Positions 7,055 through 12,966 of a stretch of DNA of 12,966 nucleotides are shown here, piece by piece. The DNA is from Caldifarciminota bacterium. Its GTDB lineage: Bacteria > Hydrothermota > UBA3072 > WFRC01. The stretch is taken from contig WFRC01000223.1 in the NCBI GenBank assembly GCA_015486685.1, positions 1 through 12,966 of the forward strand. Direction: 5' to 3'. The notes beneath the pieces were generated by a model. The model worked only from the letters and a program-made list of their open reading frames with translations, made no database searches and had not been told where the DNA came from. Positions within the stretch are counted from its first letter, which is position 1; each line of letters begins with the position of its first letter. The position numbers and the translations under genes are program-made.

Positions 7055-9943
7055 TTATATCACTTTTATCGCCAACCACAACCTATCCCTTCCAATAATA
7101 ACATCCCGTTTTTTAATAAAATCCCCTTGTAATGAGCTATTTAGTCTTAAATCCTTCGCTTTGGCTTCATCTAAAATCAAGTTTTTATTCTCTAGTAAAA
7201 GATTATTTAAAGAATTACTGCCGTAATATTCAATCAAAATTTCGTTTTTGGGCTTAAGCCCAGCCTCTTTTCTCATTGCCTGCACATATCTTACAATCTC
7301 CCTAATCTGACCTTCTTTTTTTAATTCCGAAGTTATCTCTGTATCCAGTTTTATTTCTTCTTTCATTCTTGAATCAAAAATTATTTCTTTAACATTCACC
7401 TCTTCTTTTATTAATTTAATCAAATCATTCCTGCCCCTTAATTCTTCCCTCCTAATCTTTAATTTATTCAATGGTTGACGAACCCGAATTCCTGCCTTGG
7501 TTCTTTCCGCTAAGACCAAGTTAACAATTTGACGAACTTGTTTCATATCATTTTCCAACTTAAAATCAATTAAATTATTATCCGCCGTTGGCCAATCAAA
7601 TAAATGAATAGATTCAAGCATATCTTCTCCCTTTAAATTCAAATACATTTTTTCAGACGAGAAAGGCATAATTGGAGCGATTATTTTGGCTAAATTGAAA
7701 AGAGTAAAGTAAAGAGTAGTAGCCGCGTCTATCTTTTCTTCATCATTTTTCGGTTTCTGAAATCTTCTCCTAGACCTTCTAATATACCACAGAGACAAAT
7801 CTTCTATAAAAAAATTTTCTATACTTGAACTCGCCCCAGCAGCATTATAATTATCCAAATCATCTGTTACTTTGATAATCAAATTATTTAAGCGAGAGAT
7901 AATCCATCTATCTAATATATGTTTTGGATTTAACGACAAATTTTGAATTAATTTTAGATATTCATCGGAAACATATGTTTTAAAAAAGTAAAAACTATTC
8001 CATAAGGTGAGAAGTTTCCTCTTTGTTTCTTGAGCAACCTTAAAACCAAACTTCATATTATAAATAGGATTTTGTTTGGCATACATCCATCTCATTACAT
8101 CTGCGCCAATTTTATCTACAGCTTCATCAAACCAAATCGCATTTCCTTTTGATTTATGCATTTCTTCCCCTTTTTCATCAACCACAGTAGCATAACCAAA
8201 TATTCTCTTTGTAGGCGGGACATCTTCCAAAACCACACTCATTACCAAAAGCGAATAAAACCAATTCTTAAATTGACCCGGAAAAGATTCACAAATAAAA
8301 TCAATAGGGAACCATTTTTTCCAATAATTTTTATCCGAAAAATACCCCATCGTAGAAAAGGGAACAATCCCTGCATCCAGCCAAGGGTTTCCGACATCCT
8401 TAATCCGAGAAATAGTTTTACCACATTTAGGACACCTTATTTTAACATAATCTATCCAAGGGCGATGAGGTGAATGCCCATTAAATTCTTCCCATCCCTC
8501 AACTGCTTTCTCCTTTAATTCCTCTTTTGAGCCTATTACTGTCACATTGCCACAATCTTTACACTCGTAAATCGGTAGAGATAAACCCCAATATCTTTTT
8601 TTAGAAATCAACCAATCCTGCATATTTTTCAACCAATCCAACTCTCTCTCTAAACCGAAAGAGGGAATCCATTTTATTTTTTTAGCGGCTTGCATCAATA
8701 ATTTTCTGAGTCCTTTCATTGAAATATACCACTCGTCAACAAGCCGAAAAATCAATTCTGACTTACAACGCCAACAAGTAGGATAACGATGAGTATAATC
8801 CTCAATCTTAAAAACACAATTTTTACTTTTTAAATTATCAAAAATCCAATCACGGACAGTATTACTGTTCACAAACTTTCCAGTTAAATCTTCAAAACCT
8901 TCCCTATATTTACTCTCGTCATCGCTCAGATTGATAACGGGCAGTCCTAAATCTTTACCCAAGCGATAATCTTCCTGTCCACAACCAGTAGCTATATGAA
9001 CAATCCCTGTTCCTTCTTCTTTCGTAATATCTTTCCACAAAACCACAGAATGTTGATAACTATCTAAACTATTTCTAACAGCGGAAAACTCATCAAAAAG
9101 ACCCTCATATTTCACTCCTTCTAATCTCTTTCCGTTAAATTCCTCCAATATCTTCCCACCTTCAACCAAACCGGCTTTTTCTTTAAGTAAAATAAAAACA
9201 TTTCCTTTTTTATCTTGAACCTTGGCATATGTAAAATCAGGATGAACTGCTAGACTAATATTTCCAGGCAACGTCCATGGAGTAGTAGTCCATGCCAAAA
9301 GATATGTATCATTTTGTCCCAATACCTTAAATTTCACAAATATTGTTTTATGAGTTATTTCCTTATATTCTTCAGTCAATATTTCATGCTGAGAGATAGC
9401 AGTGCCGCAACGAGGACACCAAGGAACAACATCACGACCCTTATACAAGATTCCTTTCTCATAACATTTCTTCAAAAATTGCCAAATAGCATAATTATTC
9501 TCATCAGACATTGTATAATATGAATTTTCCCAATCCATCCATTGCCCCAAACGAATTGATTGCTCAGTTTGAATTTTGGAATATTTTAAAACCCTTTCTT
9601 TACATTTTTTTACAAATTTCGCAATCCCATATTTTTCAATATCTTTCTTATTTTTAAAACCAAGTTCCTTTTCAACCTCAACTTCAACCCATAACCCTTG
9701 ACAATCAAAACCGGGTTGAAATCTTTGATCAAAACCGCGCATCGCTTTGTATCTTTGGTAAAGATCTTTATATGTTCTTCCCCAAGCATGATGAACACCC
9801 ATAGGATTATTAGCAGTTATTGGGCCATCTAAGAAGGACCATCGTTTCCTCCCTTTGTTTTTTTGCCGCAATTTATCAAAGATTTTATTCTTCTGCCAAA
9901 AAGCAAGAATCTCCTCTTCGTTTTTAGAAAAATCAACGCTCAT
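7055..9943 (-). CDS. ileS: isoleucyl-tRNA synthetase, divergent class I subfamily
   Basis: The 962-residue class I synthetase should charge tRNA-Ile. The catalytic fold begins DGPITANNP (39-47). The expected HIGH is replaced by GVHH (49-52), and KMSKS by EMHKS (594-598). The editing (CP1) domain is present, with WTTTPWTLPGN (218-228) and GTGIVHIATGCGQED (311-325), which favours Ile over Val or Leu specificity. Zinc-type cysteine pairs occur at CPRC (176-179), CWRC (390-393), CKDC (461-464) and CPKC (504-507). SKKRYWGLSLPIYE (447-460) is the usual post-CP1 signature. The canonical 'GSDQHRGWF' is replaced by SFPGQFKNWF (553-562). The anticodon-binding domain follows from about 680 (DRWIISRLNN...). 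These coordinated changes look like a subfamily rather than decay. The start overlaps the phosphatase gene by 11 bases, suggesting coupled translation. Confidence 0.92.
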   Translation of the reverse strand: MSVDFSKNEEEILAFWQKNKIFDKLRQKNKGRKRWSFLDGPITANNPMGVHHAWGRTYKDLYQRYKAMRGFDQRFQPGFDCQGLWVEVEVEKELGFKNKKDIEKYGIAKFVKKCKERVLKYSKIQTEQSIRLGQWMDWENSYYTMSDENNYAIWQFLKKCYEKGILYKGRDVVPWCPRCGTAISQHEILTEEYKEITHKTIFVKFKVLGQNDTYLLAWTTTPWTLPGNISLAVHPDFTYAKVQDKKGNVFILLKEKAGLVEGGKILEEFNGKRLEGVKYEGLFDEFSAVRNSLDSYQHSVVLWKDITKEEGTGIVHIATGCGQEDYRLGKDLGLPVINLSDDESKYREGFEDLTGKFVNSNTVRDWIFDNLKSKNCVFKIEDYTHRYPTCWRCKSELIFRLVDEWYISMKGLRKLLMQAAKKIKWIPSFGLERELDWLKNMQDWLISKKRYWGLSLPIYECKDCGNVTVIGSKEELKEKAVEGWEEFNGHSPHRPWIDYVKIRCPKCGKTISRIKDVGNPWLDAGIVPFSTMGYFSDKNYWKKWFPIDFICESFPGQFKNWFYSLLVMSVVLEDVPPTKRIFGYATVVDEKGEEMHKSKGNAIWFDEAVDKIGADVMRWMYAKQNPIYNMKFGFKVAQETKRKLLTLWNSFYFFKTYVSDEYLKLIQNLSLNPKHILDRWIISRLNNLIIKVTDDLDNYNAAGASSSIENFFIEDLSLWYIRRSRRRFQKPKNDEEKIDAATTLYFTLFNLAKIIAPIMPFSSEKMYLNLKGEDMLESIHLFDWPTADNNLIDFKLENDMKQVRQIVNLVLAERTKAGIRVRQPLNKLKIRREELRGRNDLIKLIKEEVNVKEIIFDSRMKEEIKLDTEITSELKKEGQIREIVRYVQAMRKEAGLKPKNEILIEYYGSNSLNNLLLENKNLILDEAKAKDLRLNSSLQGDFIKKRDVIIGRDRLWLAIKVI

Positions 9944-10514
9944 ATTTTAATTGGCGATATTCACCTGTTTTAATTGTAGCTCCTATAATTTTTTGGATTA
10001 ATAATTGATTATCATTTAATCCTCTAAACCATCCTTCTAATAACCACAACGGATCACCATGACTAACGATCAAAATGATCTTTCCTTTGTATTTTTTTTC
10101 CAAATCTTCAATAACATTAACCATTCTCTTCCTCACATCCGACCAACTTTCTCCTTCAGGAGGAGCCTTTTTAAACTTAGACTTTGGGTTTTTATAATAA
10201 AGCCAAGCACGGAGGGCTGATTTGCCGCCATAAATACCCCAGTTTATTTCGCGCAACCTTTTATCGTAATTTACATTTAAGCCCAAGACCTTAGACACTA
10301 TTTCTGATGTCTGACGAGTCCTTAAAATATCCGAAGAAAAAATTAAATCAATTGATTTAGATTTCAATGCCTTCGCCGATTTTTCCACCTGTTTCCTCCC
10401 AACATCTGTCAAATTGCAGGGTGGGTCGTCGTCAGGCCAATTATAAATAATGCCTCTTTTTACAGTCTGATGAATAGTCTGCCCATGTCTTAAAATATAG
10501 TAATTATTGTTCAT
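9933..10514 (-). CDS. histidine phosphatase family protein (phosphoglycerate-mutase-like)
   Basis: From the ATG at 10514 the protein has 193 residues and begins MNNNYYILRHGQT, a textbook start of the branch-1 histidine phosphatase superfamily. RHG is at 9-11 (H10 is the phosphorylated nucleophile), the phosphate-pocket arginine is in SSDILRTRQT (60-69), the acid/base glutamate is at LREINWG (E89), and the second catalytic histidine is in VSHGD (H152). The frame stays open for 53 further codons up to 10673, but that extension is translated repeat copy B (low-complexity, Arg/Gly/Ser-rich) with no homology to the family, so I reject it. The TATAAT at 10522-10527 also fits the shorter start. The substrate is unknown. 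Its TGA stop overlaps the ileS ATG, which ties its expression to the synthetase. Confidence 0.88.
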   Translation of the reverse strand: MNNNYYILRHGQTIHQTVKRGIIYNWPDDDPPCNLTDVGRKQVEKSAKALKSKSIDLIFSSDILRTRQTSEIVSKVLGLNVNYDKRLREINWGIYGGKSALRAWLYYKNPKSKFKKAPPEGESWSDVRKRMVNVIEDLEKKYKGKIILIVSHGDPLWLLEGWFRGLNDNQLLIQKIIGATIKTGEYRQLKYER

Positions 10515-10521
10515 ATTTCTT

Positions 10522-10527
10522 ATTATA
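10522..10527 (-). promoter_or_regulatory. consensus -10 box (TATAAT) of the phosphatase-ileS-recO operon
   Basis: On the minus strand a perfect TATAAT ends only 7 bases before the ATG at 10514, so the predicted transcription start falls at or within a base or two of the start codon. No -35 of consensus quality is seen 16-18 bases upstream. If real, the message is leaderless, which fits the absence of any Shine-Dalgarno sequence. Confidence 0.45.
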
Positions 10528-10618
10528 AGACTATCACCTAATCGCTTTCTTTTCAACAAAACAACAACATCACTCCCCTCCACCGCCTCTCCGGAACACT
10601 TCTCGCGACGTCGCCCCC

Positions 10619-10735
10619 AAACTCCTCGGGACGAACTCCTCGGGATGTCGTCCCCTGTGGGGACGATGTCCAAGTCTGTAATGCCGCCGTATTCAGAATA
10701 CTCTGATATCTACGTTATCACTATATTCAAAATTA
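10619..10735 (-). repeat. dispersed intergenic repeat, copy B
   Basis: The counterpart of 482-596, in inverted orientation. It begins (minus strand) with TAATTTTGAATA, whose first three bases are the stop codon of the surface-protein gene. It contains the palindrome GTATTCTGAATAC (10689-10701), a perfect hairpin at 10648-10666 and two tandem TCCCGAGGAGT units. The GC-rich character continues about 60 bases further (to about 10560), where copy A has no match. Copy B looks better preserved than copy A because its hairpin is perfect. Confidence 0.8.
10648..10666 (-). repeat. perfect 8-bp hairpin inside repeat copy B
   Basis: TCGTCCCC (minus strand, 10659-10666) pairs fully with GGGGACGA (10648-10655) around an ACA loop. 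There is no T-run after it, so it is not a standard intrinsic terminator, but it would form a stable stem in the mRNA tail of the surface-protein gene. It could protect the 3' end, slow RNA polymerase or serve as a recognition site. Confidence 0.6.
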
Positions 10736-12966
10736 CCGATAACGACGCCAATGGGTAAGTATAAAACCGCTCGTCCACCAGGAATATACCCAAGAACAAA
10801 AAGGTGTTACTCGACCTATGCGATGTTGAACACCTTTTGGATCAGTAACTACCGTACCTTCACCACCGCTACAACTACTCCCCTTTATACTTCCGCCATA
10901 TACATTTATACAAGATCCGGTAAGCGGATATCTTTGGCCACCAGACGTATTGCTCTCGTCTTTATGCCAGTAGGTTCCTAAATACGTCCAACTATTGCCA
11001 CCATTAGTTGAATCAAAATAATCCCAGTAATGATTAGTATATCCGTATGCCCCTGAAGTATAATCTTCTTCATAATAGACTTCAAGACGAAGATGGTTAA
11101 GATTTTTAGCATCCTGATTCAATTTAATATAAATATCACACCAGCCCCACGGTCCTTCCGAAAACGACCGATGATAAGGAAGAAGGGATAAAGATAAGCA
11201 ACTCCTACCCTCACCTTGAAATATCTCTACGAGATTATGAAAATGCCAATGCATCTTTTCAAAAGAGTAACTATATTTATCAGTTAATCCAAAATACTCT
11301 CTAGCGGAACCATAATCATATGCTGTGTGAGTATAAAAACCCTTAAAACCATTCTCTGATGGAGATAATTTAAATAAACTTTTAATCAGATATGCTTTAT
11401 CGCAATTAGTATTACCATACGTCTCTTCTGTTACGGAAACTTCATCTTCCGGACGTGCCACCCAATAACCTTTAATGGCTCCAGCAGACGATAATGTTCC
11501 TACTTGACCTCTACCAAACTTCACTCCTTTTCTAACGTTCTCTGGAGTTAGATTAGAAATATCGTAATAACCTGTATACCCACCAAAATTACATCCTGTA
11601 GATTGATCTTGTCCGTTAGTATAGACATCTGAGGTAATCTCTTCTTTACAATAAGGTAGAAACTTTTCTTTTATAATTCCCGAACTATTAAGAAGATAAT
11701 CACTCTTTTTATCAAAATAAAGATTATCTCTTACTCTTGCGTTTCCAGCTACATCTAATTTTTCACTCGGCGACGGTGTTCCGATTCCTATGTTCAATCC
11801 TTTAATAGAAAAAATAGAAGATGCTCCTGAACTAAAGGATGTCATTTCCGAGCCAATATTAATCGTTGGTGGAGTCTTTGTGTATTTATTGCATCTCAGA
11901 TATGTAGAGGGAATTGGAAAAACTCTCCCAGAACGATCGGCTGGAAACCAACCCAATCTTGCCGATGTGTTCCCTGTGTTCTCATACCAATCATAACGTA
12001 TAGAAACTGGAGAAGAAAATGAATAGCTCTTTGAATACTGTGTTGCTCCTTGAAGACGCCAAGCATCAATAAGACGATTGCCATTTACATATAACCTGCT
12101 TCCATCATCTGTTACGACATAGAAGGTATGAGACCCATTTCCTTTATTAATAACCCATCCCTTCCAACGGATACTAACATGGTCTGACCGATTATTGGGA
12201 CAACCTGCGATTGAAACAGTTCCGTATCCCCACTGATGGTTTAGATTGGTATCAATACAAGTTCCTTCATAAGCATTAAAATTGTTTCCAGCATAATAAT
12301 ATGCTCTTAGACCAGTGTCCATTGTTGTATTGATATTGCTAAGACCGTTAGCAGAGGTATTACCATAATACATATAAATGGTCTCTGTAGATTTGGCTGG
12401 AATTAAAGGAATCCTTACCCAAACAACTGCTGTCTGTTTTGATTTATTCCATGATTCTATCCAGTAATTTAGTAGAGTTTTGCCATCAGAATCAGTAAAA
12501 CGTATATCTGCGCCATTAGTTTTTGCTTTGTTAAAAATACTACTGTATAAGATTACTTTAATCTGATATCCTGTAAGAGAAGAGGGGTTATTGGAATTAT
12601 TAATGGTTATTGGTCTTCGGTAAGACCAGCCGGGCATTGGATTTGTTTTTGCCTTGCTTCTTACTTGAAGCAGAGGAATATCTAAACCTGAGCCTTCAAT
12701 ATCCAGCTTCGCTGTAGGGTTTGTAGTTCCAATTCCTACATTCCAGTTCGTATCTGAGGCTGTTAGATTGATTCCGGAGAGCTTCCAGTTACTAAGCCCT
12801 GTAGCCGGTGTTATGCCAGATATATCAGACCACTCTGATATTGATTTGCCTCCAACAGTCAACGATCCGCCTTGAGGGATAACAAGATTGTTGGCAATCA
12901 ACGATCCACCTTGGGGAATAATGAGATTACTGATACTTGTAGTACCATATTCAAACAGAGAATCTC
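10733..12966 (-). CDS. large modular surface/adhesin-like protein with DUF2341 and PA14 domains (partial, 5' end outside window)
   Basis: The frame is open to the right edge with no stop, giving 743 visible residues. A TTG at 12901 is not a credible start, because the same repeat motif continues upstream of it. Visible order, counted from the edge: tandem IPQGGSL repeats (about 14-39); a 'GIGTTNPTAKLDIEG' tail-fibre-type motif (77-91); DUF2341 beginning WSYRRPITI (about 113-205), with VWVRIPLIPA and TIYMYYGN; PA14 (about 219-351), with RWKGWV and the core TDDGSRLYVNG; a second GIGTPSPSEKLDVAG (393-407); then about 330 residues I do not recognise, rich in Tyr/Trp/Gly with scattered Cys. PA14 and DUF2341 are carbohydrate-binding or adhesion-associated modules in secreted proteins. 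A role in host or surface attachment is inference. The stop codon lies at the edge of repeat copy B. Confidence 0.85.
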   Translation of the reverse strand, partial: DSLFEYGTTSISNLIIPQGGSLIANNLVIPQGGSLTVGGKSISEWSDISGITPATGLSNWKLSGINLTASDTNWNVGIGTTNPTAKLDIEGSGLDIPLLQVRSKAKTNPMPGWSYRRPITINNSNNPSSLTGYQIKVILYSSIFNKAKTNGADIRFTDSDGKTLLNYWIESWNKSKQTAVVWVRIPLIPAKSTETIYMYYGNTSANGLSNINTTMDTGLRAYYYAGNNFNAYEGTCIDTNLNHQWGYGTVSIAGCPNNRSDHVSIRWKGWVINKGNGSHTFYVVTDDGSRLYVNGNRLIDAWRLQGATQYSKSYSFSSPVSIRYDWYENTGNTSARLGWFPADRSGRVFPIPSTYLRCNKYTKTPPTINIGSEMTSFSSGASSIFSIKGLNIGIGTPSPSEKLDVAGNARVRDNLYFDKKSDYLLNSSGIIKEKFLPYCKEEITSDVYTNGQDQSTGCNFGGYTGYYDISNLTPENVRKGVKFGRGQVGTLSSAGAIKGYWVARPEDEVSVTEETYGNTNCDKAYLIKSLFKLSPSENGFKGFYTHTAYDYGSAREYFGLTDKYSYSFEKMHWHFHNLVEIFQGEGRSCLSLSLLPYHRSFSEGPWGWCDIYIKLNQDAKNLNHLRLEVYYEEDYTSGAYGYTNHYWDYFDSTNGGNSWTYLGTYWHKDESNTSGGQRYPLTGSCINVYGGSIKGSSCSGGEGTVVTDPKGVQHRIGRVTPFCSWVYSWWTSGFILTHWRRYR
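10799..10838 (-). other. 10-bp inverted repeat ending in T5 inside the 3' end of the surface-protein gene
   Basis: On the minus strand AAAAGGTGTT (10829-10838) pairs perfectly with AACACCTTTT (10799-10808) across a 20-base loop, followed directly by TG. It resembles a terminator hairpin but lies about 65 bases inside the coding sequence. It may be chance, an attenuator-like element, or a scar of exchange of the C-terminal segment. Confidence 0.35.
12851..12928 (-). repeat. two tandem 39-base units encoding N-L-[IV]-I-P-Q-G-G-S-L
   Basis: Units at 12890-12928 and 12851-12889 encode NLIIPQGGSLIAN and NLVIPQGGSLTVG. The GGATCGTTGA core is identical and the differences are largely silent, so the protein repeat is under selection. 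More units probably lie beyond the right edge. The pattern is typical of fibrous or tail-fibre-like beta-structured stalks. Confidence 0.65.

Noticed and set aside
693..10514. Reading the inverted repeats and the genes between them as a composite transposon
   Set aside because: There is no transposase, integrase or cargo gene. The block is essential housekeeping genes, and the repeats have diverged (about 80% identity over the core by eye).
10515..10673. N-terminal extension of the phosphatase to a 246-residue protein
   Set aside because: The extra 53 residues are translated repeat copy B plus GC-rich flank. The family motif RHG belongs within the first ten or so residues, as it is when the start is at 10514.
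10507..10758. Plus-strand 83-residue frame over repeat copy B
   Set aside because: It is antisense to the repeat and to the ends of two real genes, has no recognisable domain, and exists only because the GC-rich repeat lacks stop codons.
12899..12901. TTG at 12901 as the start of the surface protein
   Set aside because: The frame stays open to the window edge and the IPQGGSL repeat continues upstream of this codon, so the true start is outside the window.

Overview
The window is AT-rich, densely packed bacterial DNA in which every gene lies on the minus strand. I read it as a Candidate Phyla Radiation (Patescibacteria) genome, most likely Parcubacteria-like. The reasons are the divergent class I isoleucyl-tRNA synthetase, the membrane-anchored DUF11-like protein, the large DUF2341/PA14/'GIGT' surface protein, and the very tight gene spacing with almost no recognisable Shine-Dalgarno sequences. 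TGA terminates two genes (recO and the phosphatase), which argues against the UGA=glycine code of Gracilibacteria/Absconditabacteria. The lineage call is inference; no rRNA gene is present.

Layout, in transcription order (right to left). (1) 12966-10733: 3' part of a large surface or adhesin-like protein whose start lies beyond the right edge. (2) 10735-10619: GC-richer dispersed repeat (copy B) that starts at the stop codon of that gene. (3) 10514-6245: a probable operon of histidine phosphatase, ileS and recO. It starts from a TATAAT box almost touching the first ATG, with an 11-base overlap and then a 3-base gap between genes. (4) 6157-693: a second tight group of an anchored multi-Ig-like protein, glyQS, an M16 peptidase and an AI-2E-family membrane protein, with gaps of 22, 8 and 11 bases. 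(5) 692-307: a noncoding spacer with the second copy of the dispersed repeat (copy A, opposite orientation), a REP-like 'CATTTCCGCG...CGGGAAT' hairpin, a minus-strand intrinsic terminator and a good promoter. (6) 306-1: the start of a 7TM sensor protein that runs off the left edge.

Most of the content is housekeeping: two aminoacyl-tRNA synthetases, a DNA-repair mediator, a zinc peptidase and a membrane transporter or exporter. The parts most worth attention are the pair of inverted dispersed repeats bracketing the housekeeping block, the isoleucyl-tRNA synthetase with GVHH and EMHKS in place of HIGH and KMSKS, the modular surface protein with an unrecognised C-terminal region, and translation starts that lack Shine-Dalgarno motifs across the window, including one probably leaderless gene.
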